Positions 8,326 to 17,049 are shown, numbered from the stretch's first letter. The stretch is DNA of 43,358 bases from Chloroflexota bacterium (GCA_005889275.1 VBFI01000041.1:1-43358); one strand, 5' to 3'. The notes: a model not told the origin generated them from the letters alone. Numbers and translations are program-made.

Positions 8326-8408
8326 GGGGACTCCTTCCAACATGCCGACGCGGACGATCCCGTCGGGCGAGGAGCGAACTGCTCTCCATTTGACTGTAGC
8401 ACCCGCAC

Positions 8409-9257
8409 TTAGGCCTCTTGGACGATCACGACCCGCGCGTCGCCGGCGAGATCGTGCACGACATGCGGTCCGCCGCCGACCGAGTGCCGGAGGAGATCGA
8501 CGACCTGGTCGGCAAGGGGCGGGTCGATCTCGAACAGAGCCGCGCCTCCCGGAGCCAGCACGCGCCCCAGACCAGCGGCGGCGCGCCAGATGAGCTCGAG
8601 GCCGTCCTTTCCAGCCGTCAGCGCGACGCGCGGCTCGAACGCGAGCGAGGTCCGGTCGCCGAACAGATGCTCGAACGACACGTCCCGCAAGTAGGGCAGG
8701 TTCGCGACGACCACGTCCAGACGCTCGCCGAGGGGCGCGAGCAGGTCGCCTTGACGAAATTCGACGCGATCGGCGACGCCGTTGTCCTGGGCGTTGACGC
8801 GCGCGACCGCGAGGGCGTCGTCGGAGATGTCGGTCGCGATCACGCGAACCGCGTGCTCGTGAACGGCGAGCGCGACCGCGATCGCGCCCGATCCCGTGCC
8901 GATATCGGCGACCGACAACGCTCGTCCGCGAATGAAGTCGCGGGCGGCGTCGACGAGCGTCTCGGTCTCCGGCCGCGGGATGAGGACGCGGGGATCGACC
9001 GCGAAGCGGAGACCGTAGAACTCCTTGAAGCCGCGTAGGTACGCGACCGGCTCCCCGGCCGCGCGGCGCTCGATGAGCTCGCGGAAACGCCGCATCGCGC
9101 CGTGGGTCATCTCGGTGTCCGGATGGGCGTACAGCGTTTCCTTTGAAATGCCCAGGACATGCGTGAGGAGCACGTCGCTGTCGAGCGCGGCGGTCGCGAC
9201 GCCCGCGGCGCGGAGCACGGTCGCTCCAGCGTCGCGTTCCTCAGCCCACGTCCGCAT
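8409..9257 (-). CDS. prmC: Peptide chain release factor N5-glutamine methyltransferase
   Basis: An SAM-dependent methyltransferase that methylates the GGQ glutamine of release factors; 282 aa. The N-terminal helical domain ('AALDSDVLLTHVLGISKETLYAHPD') is followed by 'YLRGFKEFYGLRFAVDPRVLIPRPETETLV', which is the PrmC signature region quoted here in pieces: 'KEFYGL', 'VLIPRPETE'. The SAM loop is 'VADIGTGSGAIA'. The catalytic motif usually NPPY reads NLPY (Asn at about residue 186); Leu for Pro occurs in some relatives by my recollection. The ATG at 9257 lies 6 nt after a GATACT box and lacks a ribosome-binding site, suggesting a leaderless mRNA. Divergent from the threonine dehydratase gene across only 20 bp. 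Confidence 0.93.
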   Translation of the reverse strand: MRTWAEERDAGATVLRAAGVATAALDSDVLLTHVLGISKETLYAHPDTEMTHGAMRRFRELIERRAAGEPVAYLRGFKEFYGLRFAVDPRVLIPRPETETLVDAARDFIRGRALSVADIGTGSGAIAVALAVHEHAVRVIATDISDDALAVARVNAQDNGVADRVEFRQGDLLAPLGERLDVVVANLPYLRDVSFEHLFGDRTSLAFEPRVALTAGKDGLELIWRAAAGLGRVLAPGGAALFEIDPPLADQVVDLLRHSVGGGPHVVHDLAGDARVVIVQEA

Positions 9258-9277
9258 CGGCGAAGTATCGTCGCGCC
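9258..9277. promoter_or_regulatory. 20-bp bidirectional leaderless promoter between prmC and threonine dehydratase
   Basis: The whole intergenic region is 20 bp. On the plus strand TATCGT (9266-9271) ends 6 nt before GTG 9278. On the minus strand GATACT (9269..9264) ends 6 nt before ATG 9257. The two boxes overlap by four bases and the arrangement is almost symmetric. There is no room for a 5' leader on either side. Confidence 0.55.
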
Positions 9278-10264
9278 GTGCAGCGGGAGACCACCCTCGC
9301 GGACGTCGTCGCGGCACGTCGCGTCGTGGACCGCTATCTCCCGCGCGCGCCACTCGAGCGCTCACCCCTCCTCTCGGACGAGCTCGGCGCCGACGTGCAT
9401 CTCAAGATCGAGACCTTCAAGCCGACACGGACGTTCAAGGTGCGTGGCGCCCTCAACAAGATCGCGTCGCTCGGTCCGGCCGCGCGCGAACGCGGCGTGG
9501 TCGCCGCGTCGGCGGGCAGCCACGCGCAAGGCGTCGCCTACGCGGCGTGGGCAATCGGCGCGCGCGCCACGGTGGTCATGCCACGCGGCGTTCCCGAGAC
9601 GATCGTGCGGTTGTGCGAGGCGTACGGGGCCGACGTCCGGCTCGAGGGCGCGATGTACGACGACACGCTCGCGCTCGCGCACAGAATCGAGCGGGACGAG
9701 GGCAAGACGTTCGTCCATCCGTACGCGGATCCGCTCATCGTCGCCGGCCAGGGAACGATCGGGCTCGAGGTTCTCGAGGACCTGCCCGACGTCGAGCTCG
9801 TCGTCGTCGCGGTCGGCGGCGGCGGTCTCATCGGTGGGATCGCGCTCGCCCTGCGCGCGTCTGGCTCAAAGGCCCGCGTTGTCGGGGTGGAGCCCGAAGG
9901 CGCGGACGCGGTCGGGCGATCGGTCCGCGCGGGTCATCCGGTGACACTCGATCACCCGTTCAGCGTCGCCGACAAGCTCGTCGCCAAGAGCACCGACATG
10001 CTCAACGTCACGCTCGCGTCGCGCTACGTCGATGAGCTCGTCACGGTCGGCGAAGCGGATCTCGAGCGCGCGACCTACGAGTACCTCGATCGGCTGTCGC
10101 TGCTCGTCGAGCCCTCGGGCGCGGCGCCCCTCGCCGCGGTGCGGGCGGGAAAGGTCGATCCGCGGACGAAGCGGACGGTGCTCGTCGTGAGCGGCGGGAA
10201 CGCCACCGCCGAGCTCATCGCGCGGATCACCGGCGAACGCGCGCGCGTCACCGCTCGGGCATGA
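9278..10264 (+). CDS. Threonine/serine dehydratase (PLP fold type II)
   Basis: Deaminates L-threonine to 2-oxobutyrate (and/or serine to pyruvate); 328 aa. The Schiff-base lysine is in 'RTFKVRGALNK' (Lys54). 'ASAGSHAQGVA' binds the substrate carboxylate and 'VGGGGLIGG' binds the PLP phosphate. 'EPSGAAPLAAV' is the C-terminal Ser/Gly motif. There is no C-terminal ACT-like regulatory domain, so it resembles the catabolic TdcB type or a serine/threonine dehydratase, not full-length IlvA. The GTG at 9278 follows a TATCGT box by 6 nt. The downstream yjbQ start overlaps its stop by ATGA, so it heads an operon. Confidence 0.92.
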   Translation: MQRETTLADVVAARRVVDRYLPRAPLERSPLLSDELGADVHLKIETFKPTRTFKVRGALNKIASLGPAARERGVVAASAGSHAQGVAYAAWAIGARATVVMPRGVPETIVRLCEAYGADVRLEGAMYDDTLALAHRIERDEGKTFVHPYADPLIVAGQGTIGLEVLEDLPDVELVVVAVGGGGLIGGIALALRASGSKARVVGVEPEGADAVGRSVRAGHPVTLDHPFSVADKLVAKSTDMLNVTLASRYVDELVTVGEADLERATYEYLDRLSLLVEPSGAAPLAAVRAGKVDPRTKRTVLVVSGGNATAELIARITGERARVTARA

Positions 10265-10668
10265 CCGTCCGGCACGAGCAGATCGACGTGCGGTCATCCC
10301 GCCGCGAGGAGACCATCGACATCACGCCACGTGTGAAGGCAGCCGTCACGCGTTCGAAAATCAAGGACGGAATCGTCGCGGTGACCGTGGCGCACACGAC
10401 CGCTTCGGTCTTCGTCAACGAGAACGCCGATCCGGACGTCCAACGGGACCTCCTCACGGCACTCGAGCGCGCGGTGCCACGCGGCGCGCAGTACGCGCAC
10501 GTCGAAGGGAACGGGCCGGCGCACGTGAAGGCCGTGCTCGTCGGCAATTCGGTGACCCTCGCGGTGCGCGACGGGACCATCGCGCTCGGGACATGGCAAG
10601 GGATCTACATCGCGGAGCTCGATGGTCCACGCGAGAGGAGCGCGACGATCACCGTCATCGGCGATTAG
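10261..10668 (+). CDS. YjbQ family (UPF0047) protein
   Basis: A 135-aa protein of the UPF0047/YjbQ family, a small beta-sandwich with a bound-metal-like site; members have been reported with weak thiamine-phosphate synthase activity. Family marks: 'VTVAHTTASVFVNENADPDV', here shown as 'HTTASVFVNENAD', 'GNGPAHVKAVLVGNS', and the C-terminal 'LGTWQGIYIAELDGPR'. The conserved His residues in 'AHTTAS' and 'AHVKA' are present. ATG overlaps the previous stop (ATGA), implying translational coupling to the dehydratase. It is followed by tldD. The physiological role is not established. Confidence 0.92.
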   Translation: MTVRHEQIDVRSSRREETIDITPRVKAAVTRSKIKDGIVAVTVAHTTASVFVNENADPDVQRDLLTALERAVPRGAQYAHVEGNGPAHVKAVLVGNSVTLAVRDGTIALGTWQGIYIAELDGPRERSATITVIGD

Positions 10669-10720
10669 TCGTACCATCGGATTTCTTCTGGGGAGCGGAG
10701 GTCCGCACATAGCGATCACC

Positions 10721-12124
10721 TTGACGCGACAGCCGTCGGTCAGCGCGCGCGACGCGCAACACGCGCTTCGCACCGCGCTCTCACGTGGTGGCGACTGGGC
10801 CGAGCTCTACTGGGAGCGGCACGAGACGTTGCAGCTCGTCCTCGACGACGGCCGCATCGAGGACGCCATCAGCGGCGTCGATCAGGGCGCCGGCATCCGC
10901 GTCACGAAGGGCGAGCGGACCACCTACGCGAACAGCAACGTCGCGGACGTCGACGACCTCATCGCCCTTGCCGGTCGGGCCGCACGGGGGGTCGCCGAGG
11001 GGGGCGAGCTCCACGAGACATCCGACCCGGCGCCGGACGAGCTGGCGCGCCCCTCGACGGTGGCTATCGACCCCCGCGACGTGGCCGTCGAGCGGAAGGT
11101 CGGCCTGCTGCGCCGCGCCAACGAGGTAGCCCGGGCGCTCGACCCGCGGGTCCAGCAGGTGACCGCGACCTATGCCGAGAGCGTCCAGGACGTGCTCGTG
11201 GCCAATAGCGACGGCCTCCATCGGGCCGACACGCGGGTGCGGCTGAACGTCGCCGTCCACGTGGTGGCGAAGCAGGCAGACGTGCTCGAGTCAGGCTTCG
11301 AGGCGCTTCGCGGCACGGCCGGCTTCGAGATGCTGACCGACGAAGCGGTCGAGCAGGCGGCCAGGGACGCGGCGCGGCGGGCCATCCTCAACGTCGGCGC
11401 CCAGCCCGCACCCGCGGGGACGTACACGGTCGTCCTGTCGAGCGAGGCCGGCGGGACGCTCATCCACGAGTCCGTCGGGCACGGCCTCGAGGCCGACCTG
11501 AACCTGAAGGGTCTCTCGGTGTACTCGGGACGGATCGGCCAGAAGGTCGCGAGCGAGCTCATCACGGTCATCGACGACGGGACGGATCCCAACAAGCGCG
11601 GGACCGCGGCGATGGACGACGAAGGAACGCCGACTCAACGGACGGTGCTCATCGAGAAGGGGATCCTGCGGACGTACCTCTCGGACCGGAAGCACGCCGA
11701 GAAGCTCGGCATCAAGCGAAGCGGAAACGCGCGTCGCGAGTCTTTCCGCTATCTGCCGATCTGCCGGATGACGAACACGATGATCGCTCGCGGCACGTCG
11801 GACCCGGAGAAGATCCTCCGCTCGGTGAAGGACGGCGTGTTCGTGAAGAAGATGGGTGGCGGTCAGGTCGACGTCGTTTCGGGGAACTTCGCGTTCGAGA
11901 TCACCGAGTGCTACCGGATCCGCGACGGCAAGCTGGCGGAGCCGCTCCGCGGCGCGACGCTGGTCGGCCAGGGTCCGAAGCTCATGAGCGAGATCGACAT
12001 GGTCGGGACCGATCTGGGGTACTCGACGGGAACCTGCGGGAAGGATGGGCAGGGCGCGCCCGTCGCCGACGCGCAGCCCACGCTGCGGATCCCCGCGGTC
12101 GTCGTCGGCGGAAAGCTGAAGTGA
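10721..12124 (+). CDS. tldD: Metalloprotease TldD
   Basis: The catalytic subunit of the TldD/TldE heterodimer, a zinc metallopeptidase degrading or processing unfolded and modified peptides inside the complex. It is about 467 aa from TTG at 10721 (E. coli 481). The metal site HESVGHG (His249, Glu250, His254) is intact, with further conserved stretches 'GTAAMDDEGTPTQRT', 'GNARRESF', 'GGQVDVVSGNF' and 'GTCGKDGQG'. The start is uncertain. GGAGG at about 10697-10701 is 20 nt from this TTG and would suit the in-frame ATA at 10709 better. Partner TldE follows after 4 bp. Such pairs process antibiotic peptides in some bacteria, so the following unknown genes matter. Confidence 0.94.
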   Translation: MTRQPSVSARDAQHALRTALSRGGDWAELYWERHETLQLVLDDGRIEDAISGVDQGAGIRVTKGERTTYANSNVADVDDLIALAGRAARGVAEGGELHETSDPAPDELARPSTVAIDPRDVAVERKVGLLRRANEVARALDPRVQQVTATYAESVQDVLVANSDGLHRADTRVRLNVAVHVVAKQADVLESGFEALRGTAGFEMLTDEAVEQAARDAARRAILNVGAQPAPAGTYTVVLSSEAGGTLIHESVGHGLEADLNLKGLSVYSGRIGQKVASELITVIDDGTDPNKRGTAAMDDEGTPTQRTVLIEKGILRTYLSDRKHAEKLGIKRSGNARRESFRYLPICRMTNTMIARGTSDPEKILRSVKDGVFVKKMGGGQVDVVSGNFAFEITECYRIRDGKLAEPLRGATLVGQGPKLMSEIDMVGTDLGYSTGTCGKDGQGAPVADAQPTLRIPAVVVGGKLK

Positions 12125-12128
12125 GCGC

Positions 12129-13481
12129 GTGAGCGAACGGCTCACCAACGAGGCGATCGTCGACACCGCGCTGCAGGCGCTCCGCGACATGGCGATGCCG
12201 CTGGGCGAGGTGTTCCTCCGCGAGGCCCAGTCGGGATCCGTCGAGATCAAGGACGGCGCGATCGAGAGCGTGATCGCGCGCGGCGAGCGGGGCGTGGGCA
12301 TACGGGTCATCGACGAGCAGCGTCTCGGGTTCGCGTACACCAGCGACCTCTCCGCCGACGGCATCCGCGGCTGCGCGGATACGGCACGGCGGATGTCGGC
12401 GGTGACCGAGCGCGACATCGACCTCGTGCTCGCGACGCGCCCACTCGACGACGCCGACCTCGACATCTACCAGGCCGGCATCGTCGACCGCGCGCTCGGC
12501 GAGCGGGGCGCGGTCGCGCTCGCCGTGGAGGAGGCGGCGCGCGCCACCGACGCCCGGGTGACGCAGTTCCGCAAGACGACGTACAGCGACTCCGAGTCCA
12601 CGACGATGATCGCGACGACGGGCGGTGTGCGGGGATCGTTCCGCGAGTCCTACTGCGGGGCGATGACCTCGGCCGTCGCGACCGAGAACGGCGACCGGCA
12701 GATCGGTTATCACGGCGAGGCGGGTCGCCGCTTCGCCGAGCTGGAGCCGAGGCGCATCGGCGAGCGTGCCGCGCGGCGCGCGGCCGAAAAGCTCGGCGCG
12801 AAGCCACTCGCCACGCAGAAGCTTCCGGTCGTGCTCGACCCGTGGATGGCGATGGACCTCCTGCGGGCCATCGGACCGCTGTTCTCGGCCGACAACGTCC
12901 TGAAAGGGCGGAGCCTCTTCGCGAACAAGGTCGGCCAGCGCGTCGCCAACGAGAGGATCACGGTGATCGACGACGCGCGCCGCCCGCGGGGACTGCGAAG
13001 CGCGCCCTTCGACGGTGAGGGGGTCGCGACGACGACGCGAGTGCTCATCGAGGGCGGAACCCTCCGCGGCTACCTCACCTCGCTGAAGACCGCGCGCAAG
13101 CTCGGCCTCGACGCGACCGGCAACGCGCGCCGCGGCGGCTACGGCTCGCCCGCGCGAGTGGGGACGTCGAACCTGTTCATCGACGCGGGCGTCGACGACA
13201 CCGACGCCGCCGTCCGGGGTCTCGACCGCGCCCTCGCGGTCACCTCGCTCCTCAACCTCCACACGATCGATCCCGTCTCCGGCGAGTTCTCGCTCGGTGC
13301 GACCGGCAACTATCTGGAGCGCGGCGAGCGCATCCATCCGGTGCAGGGCATCACGATCGCGGGAAACCTCACCGATCTCTTGAACGCCGTCGTCGGGGTC
13401 GGCTCGGATCTGGTGTTCGGGCCCGGCGGCCTCGGGAGCCCGACGATCGTCATCTCAGAGCTGTCCATCGGAGGGGCATAG
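12129..13481 (+). CDS. pmbA: TldE (PmbA) regulatory subunit of the TldD/TldE protease
   Basis: The non-catalytic homologue of TldD, 450 aa. The region aligned to the HExxxH of TldD reads 'LDPWMAMDLLRAIG', so it has no zinc ligands, as expected for TldE. It keeps the family fold marks 'IKDGAIESV', 'RGVGIRV', 'SADNVLKGRSLFANKVGQRV' (shown in part: 'FANKVGQRV'), 'PFDGEGV' and 'GATGNYLERGE'. The GTG at 12129 lies 4 bp after the tldD stop. With TldD it forms a closed proteolytic chamber that admits only unfolded chains. Cytoplasmic. The next gene starts immediately after its stop. Confidence 0.94.
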   Translation: MSERLTNEAIVDTALQALRDMAMPLGEVFLREAQSGSVEIKDGAIESVIARGERGVGIRVIDEQRLGFAYTSDLSADGIRGCADTARRMSAVTERDIDLVLATRPLDDADLDIYQAGIVDRALGERGAVALAVEEAARATDARVTQFRKTTYSDSESTTMIATTGGVRGSFRESYCGAMTSAVATENGDRQIGYHGEAGRRFAELEPRRIGERAARRAAEKLGAKPLATQKLPVVLDPWMAMDLLRAIGPLFSADNVLKGRSLFANKVGQRVANERITVIDDARRPRGLRSAPFDGEGVATTTRVLIEGGTLRGYLTSLKTARKLGLDATGNARRGGYGSPARVGTSNLFIDAGVDDTDAAVRGLDRALAVTSLLNLHTIDPVSGEFSLGATGNYLERGERIHPVQGITIAGNLTDLLNAVVGVGSDLVFGPGGLGSPTIVISELSIGGA

Positions 13482-14429
13482 GTGGGCTGGCGGTCCCTTC
13501 TGCGCGACGACCCACTCCCCTGGCTCCTCGAAAGACGCGATCCGGCGGTGCGCGCGATGGCCCTGCGGTCGCTCCTCGATCGCTCATCGCGTGACCCGGA
13601 GCTCCGCGAGGCGCAGCAGCGCGCGATGTCGGTGCCTCCGATATCCACGATCATCGGCCGGCAGCGCACCGATGGCGGGTGGCCCGGCCCGACCCTTCAT
13701 GGCCCGAAGTACGAGAGCACGCATTGGGCGAACCTGCTCCTCGTCGAGTACGGCGTCGACCCGGCCGATCCGCGCATCCGTCGCGCGGCGCGACACGTGC
13801 TCGATCAGCTGGGGTCCCCCGAGACCGGGGGCATGGACTGGGTCTTCGGGCGTGACCACGGCGTCTCGTGCTTTGTCGGGAACGCCGTGCGCTACATCGC
13901 GCTCGCAGGCTACGGCGCCGATGCTCGCCTCGAACCCCTCGTGCAGCGTCTGGTGCGCGACTCGAAGAAGTTCGACGCGTCCTGCTTCCTGAACGGCGAG
14001 ATGCCGTGCGCGTGGGGTTACGCGCGGCTCATCTGGGGACTCGCCGCGCTCCCCGAGGGCGCTCGAACGCGCGAGGTCCAACGGACCCTCCGGCGCGGCG
14101 TCGAGTTCCTGCTCTCGTATCGGATGGAGCGTGGCGCGTATCCCACGGATTCGACGCCCAGCCATCTTTGGCGGCAGCTCTCGTTCCCGCTCTTCTACCA
14201 GGCGGACATGCTCTTCGTCCTGCGCGCCATCGACGCGGCCGGCGAGATCGACGACGAGCGCGCGCTGCCGGCGATCGCGTGGCTCCTGTCGCGGCAGGAC
14301 CCGCGGGGACGCTGGGCGGGGCGTTCCCCGTATGCCGACCGGATGCCCTCTCGCGTCGACGCGAGCAAATGGGTCACGCTCCAGGTCTGCACCGTCTTGA
14401 AGCACGCGTTCCCCGAGAACGGCGACTGA
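13482..14429 (+). CDS. Alpha-alpha toroid (prenyltransferase/squalene-cyclase-like repeat) protein of unknown function
   Basis: A 315-aa protein whose repeats resemble the alpha/alpha-barrel of terpenoid cyclases and protein prenyltransferase beta subunits. Repeats begin with 'QRTDGGWPGPTLHGPKYEST' (here 'QRTDGGWPGP') and later 'SRQDPRGRWAGRSPY'. Helical repeats with conserved Trp/Gly lie between ('GGMDWVFGRDHGV', 'CFLNGEMPCAWGYARLIWG'). There is no DxDD or QW-cyclase signature, so a sterol or hopene cyclase is unlikely. GTG at 13482 starts directly after the tldE TAG, and its stop overlaps the next gene as CTGA. Context with TldD/TldE and the papain-like protein suggests a shared, unknown peptide-related role; that is inference. 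No signal peptide. Confidence 0.75.
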   Translation: MGWRSLLRDDPLPWLLERRDPAVRAMALRSLLDRSSRDPELREAQQRAMSVPPISTIIGRQRTDGGWPGPTLHGPKYESTHWANLLLVEYGVDPADPRIRRAARHVLDQLGSPETGGMDWVFGRDHGVSCFVGNAVRYIALAGYGADARLEPLVQRLVRDSKKFDASCFLNGEMPCAWGYARLIWGLAALPEGARTREVQRTLRRGVEFLLSYRMERGAYPTDSTPSHLWRQLSFPLFYQADMLFVLRAIDAAGEIDDERALPAIAWLLSRQDPRGRWAGRSPYADRMPSRVDASKWVTLQVCTVLKHAFPENGD

Positions 14430-15379
14430 CGAAGCGGCGCATCCTCAAGGACATCGCTCGTCTGCGGTTTGGCGAGGGACACGACTGCACCCTGCCCGCG
14501 GCGCTCGCCGCGGCGTCAGGCGCCGAGTACGACTGGCTCCTGGGGTGCTCCGGTGAGGCCTTCCGGACGGGGATCGACGAGGAGACCTGGGATCCGCTGG
14601 CCGCGGCGCCGCGCGGCGAGCGGACCGCGGCCGAGATGGCCCGGGCCGCCGGGATCCGGCTCGATCCGGTGGCGCCGCCGTACGACGAGGAGATGCGCGC
14701 GCTCGTCACGGACCGCATCGCCGAGAGCGTGGACGCGCACCTGCCCCCGCTGGTCCGCGGGCTCGGCGGCCCGCCCGAGTACGGCCTGTTGATCGGCTAC
14801 GACCTCGATGGCCCGGCCTTCTTCGCGCGGACCTTCTTCGACAAGTCGGAAGACGCGCGCCGCGTCGGCTGGGAGGCCTTCGCGGACGCGGAGCGTGGCG
14901 GGATCACCTTCCTCGACCGCGTAACCGCACCGGACCGGGCGGCATCGGTTCGTGAGGGCATCGCGGCGGCGCTCGCGGCCGGCGACGAGAGCGACCAGGC
15001 GCTGGAGTCGTGGGCGGCTGCGCTTCGCGACGACGCGCGCTGGACGGACCCCAAGCATGCCGGCACGGCGGCCTTCGCGGACCACGCCATGCGCACGATC
15101 CTCGTCGACAAACGCCGCGCTGCGGCGCGCTTCCTGCGTTCGGCCCGCGGGATCTTTCCGAGCGCGCCAGGCGGCGACCTGCTCCGTGCGGCGGAGTCCT
15201 ACGGTTACGCGGCCGACGCGGCGACGAAGGGCGGCGTCGGCGAGTTCAATGGTGGCGTCGCGATGCGCTTCATCGACGTGGGCCACCGGCGCGCCTGGGC
15301 CAAGAATCTGGACGCCGTGCGCAACCACGACCGTGAAGGCCGCGAGGCGCTCGGCGCGGCGCGCGCGGGGATGCGGTGA
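14426..15379 (+). CDS. BtrH/papain-like fold hypothetical protein with probable CTG start
   Basis: About 317 aa if started at CTG 14426, which overlaps the preceding stop as CTGA. No ATG, GTG or TTG occurs in frame near the start; the first ATG is about 70 codons further on, past conserved-looking sequence. An N-terminal 'FGEGHDCTLPAALAAAS' resembles the His-Cys entry of BtrH_N/C39-like cysteine hydrolase domains. It is followed by 'YDWLLGCSGEAFR' and a 'GGPPEYGLLIGYDLDG' strand-turn as in that fold. The C-terminal half is helical ('RRAAARFLRSARGIF', 'LLRAAESYGYAADA'). I cannot assign a reaction; an acyl- or peptide-transferring Cys enzyme is a guess. It ends in a GTGA overlap with uppP. Coding potential is high throughout. 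Confidence 0.72.
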   Translation: MTKRRILKDIARLRFGEGHDCTLPAALAAASGAEYDWLLGCSGEAFRTGIDEETWDPLAAAPRGERTAAEMARAAGIRLDPVAPPYDEEMRALVTDRIAESVDAHLPPLVRGLGGPPEYGLLIGYDLDGPAFFARTFFDKSEDARRVGWEAFADAERGGITFLDRVTAPDRAASVREGIAAALAAGDESDQALESWAAALRDDARWTDPKHAGTAAFADHAMRTILVDKRRAAARFLRSARGIFPSAPGGDLLRAAESYGYAADAATKGGVGEFNGGVAMRFIDVGHRRAWAKNLDAVRNHDREGREALGAARAGMR

Positions 15380-16182
15380 GCGACCAGCTCGCCGCCGCGA
15401 TCCTGGGACTCATCCAGGGCCTGACCGAGTTCCTGCCGGTGAGCTCGACCGCCCATCTCATCCTGGCCAGCGATGTCCTGAAGCTCGACGCGACGAAGTT
15501 CGGGCTCTCGTTCGACGTCGCGCTCCACCTCGGGACGGCGCTCGCGGTCCTGCTCTACTTCGCGGGGACCTGGTGGTCGCTCGTCGCGGACCTCGCGCAC
15601 GGCCGATGGCGCATGCCCGGACTGGTCGTCGTCGGCACGCTGCCCGCGGCGGTGGCCGGGGTGCTCCTCGAGGCCGCTGTCGAACGGACGCTCCGGTCAC
15701 CGCTCTACATCGTCATCGGCCTCGTCGTCGGATCGATCGTCTTCGTCGTCGCCGAACGCGTCGCGCACCAGCGCCGCTCGATCGGCGAGCTCGGCTTCGC
15801 CGACGCGGTCTACATGGGGATCGCACAAGCGATCGCGCTGCTCCCGGGCATCTCACGCTCGGGGATCACGATCTCCGCGGGATTGACGCGCGACCTCCAT
15901 CGGGACGAGGCGACGCGGTTCTCGTTCCTTCTCGCCACGCCGGTGATCCTCGGAGCCGGCGCGAAGACCCTGCTCGACGCGCGCAAGGCCGAGGGGCTTT
16001 TCGCCCAGCTCGACGTGGTCGGCATCGGCTTCGTCGTCTCGTTCCTCGCCGGTCTCGCGGCCGTCGCTTTCATGATCCGGTTTCTGCGCACGAACTCGCT
16101 CAACTGGTTCGTCGGGTACCGCCTGATCCTCGCGGCGCTCATCGTGGCCGCGATCGTCGCAGGGGTCCTGCCGACCCAGTAA
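15376..16182 (+). CDS. uppP: Undecaprenyl-diphosphatase UppP (BacA)
   Basis: An integral membrane phosphatase regenerating undecaprenyl phosphate for peptidoglycan synthesis; overexpression of the family gives bacitracin resistance. It has 268 aa with about 8 hydrophobic segments. Signature regions: 'LIQGLTEFLPVSSTAHLIL' (first conserved box, with 'EFLPVSSTAH') and 'LLPGISRSGITISAGL' (second box, with the essential Arg/Ser). The GTG at 15376 overlaps the upstream stop as GTGA. Being coupled to the tldDE/toroid/papain-like genes, it may have been recruited to an existing operon; no direct functional link is evident. About 44 bp separate it from the SDR gene. Confidence 0.96.
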   Translation: MSDQLAAAILGLIQGLTEFLPVSSTAHLILASDVLKLDATKFGLSFDVALHLGTALAVLLYFAGTWWSLVADLAHGRWRMPGLVVVGTLPAAVAGVLLEAAVERTLRSPLYIVIGLVVGSIVFVVAERVAHQRRSIGELGFADAVYMGIAQAIALLPGISRSGITISAGLTRDLHRDEATRFSFLLATPVILGAGAKTLLDARKAEGLFAQLDVVGIGFVVSFLAGLAAVAFMIRFLRTNSLNWFVGYRLILAALIVAAIVAGVLPTQ

Positions 16183-16226
16183 CGGGCGGCACGCGGCGCT
16201 CCGCGCGTCGGTGGCACGATAGGCGT

Positions 16227-17027
16227 GTGGATCTCGGCCTGGGGAGCAAGGTCGCCGTCGTCGCCGCGTCGAGCAAGGGCCTCGGCCGCGCGGTCGCCCT
16301 GGAGTTCGCGCGCGAAGGCGCCCGCGTGGTGATGTGCAGCCGGGACGAGGCCGCGATCCGCTCCGCCGCCGAGAGCGTGCGGGAGAAGACCGGCGCCGAG
16401 GTCGCCTGGACGGTCGCGGACGTCGGCACCGCGGAGGGCTGTGAGCGCCTGGTCCGCTTCGCGGTGGAAAAGTTCGGAACGGTCGACATCCTCGTGTCGA
16501 ACGCGGGTGGGCCGCCGCCCGGACGGTTCGACGACCTCGACGACGCCGCATGGCAGAAAGCGGTCGGGATCACGCTCTTCTCCGCGGTGCGCCTGACACG
16601 TCTCGTGCTGCCGTACATGCGGAAGAGCGGCGGCGGCGCGATCGTCTACATGACGTCGACGACCGTGCGCCAGCCGACCCAGTACCTGAACCTCATCCTC
16701 TCGAATGCGATCCGCGCCGCGGTGCAGGGAATGGCGAAGACGCTGTCGAGCGACCTCGCGAAGGACGGCATTCGCGTGAACTCCGTCCAGCCCGGCCGGA
16801 TCTACACCGAGCGGATCGAGCAGCTCGACGCCGACACGGCGAAGCGCCAGAACACCACCCCGGAGGCCATCCGTGCGCACTACGAGAAGACGGTGATCCC
16901 GATGGGCCGCTACGGGAAGCCCGAAGAGTTCGCCGCGGCGGTCGTGTTCCTCGCGTCGCCGAAGGCCTCCTACATCACCGGGACGTCGCTCCAGGTGGAC
17001 GGCGGCATGCTCATGAGCATGTTCTGA
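16227..17027 (+). CDS. SDR family oxidoreductase lacking the canonical Tyr/Lys pair
   Basis: A Rossmann-fold short-chain dehydrogenase, 266 aa. The cofactor loop is 'VAASSKGLGRAVA' (TGxxxGxG-like, with Ala-Ser in the first positions), then 'DILVSNAGGPPPG' and 'GIRVNSVQPGRIYTERI', ending 'YITGTSLQVDGGM'. Where classical SDRs have YxxxK, the aligned segment is 'LILSNAIRAAVQGMAKTLS', which places Ser and Arg at the Tyr and Lys positions. I recall a divergent FabG-like subfamily with this 'LSNAxR' segment. The catalytic mechanism and substrate are therefore unknown. Basic residues after beta-2 ('MCSRDE') suggest NADP(H). The GTG at 16227 gives the natural N-terminus 'VDLGLGSKVAVV'. Confidence 0.88.
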   Translation: MDLGLGSKVAVVAASSKGLGRAVALEFAREGARVVMCSRDEAAIRSAAESVREKTGAEVAWTVADVGTAEGCERLVRFAVEKFGTVDILVSNAGGPPPGRFDDLDDAAWQKAVGITLFSAVRLTRLVLPYMRKSGGGAIVYMTSTTVRQPTQYLNLILSNAIRAAVQGMAKTLSSDLAKDGIRVNSVQPGRIYTERIEQLDADTAKRQNTTPEAIRAHYEKTVIPMGRYGKPEEFAAAVVFLASPKASYITGTSLQVDGGMLMSMF

Positions 17028-17049
17028 TGCGGCGCGGAGCGGCGCCCCC

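Noticed and set aside
10688-10721. ATA start at 10709 for tldD
   Set aside because: GGAGG spacing fits it, but ATA initiation is extremely rare and the TTG at 10721 yields a normal TldD N-terminus. It is kept only as an alternative.
13868-15379. A 503-aa protein read from 13868
   Set aside because: The first part of this frame is an Arg-rich shadow of the toroid gene; only the part from about 14426 has natural composition.
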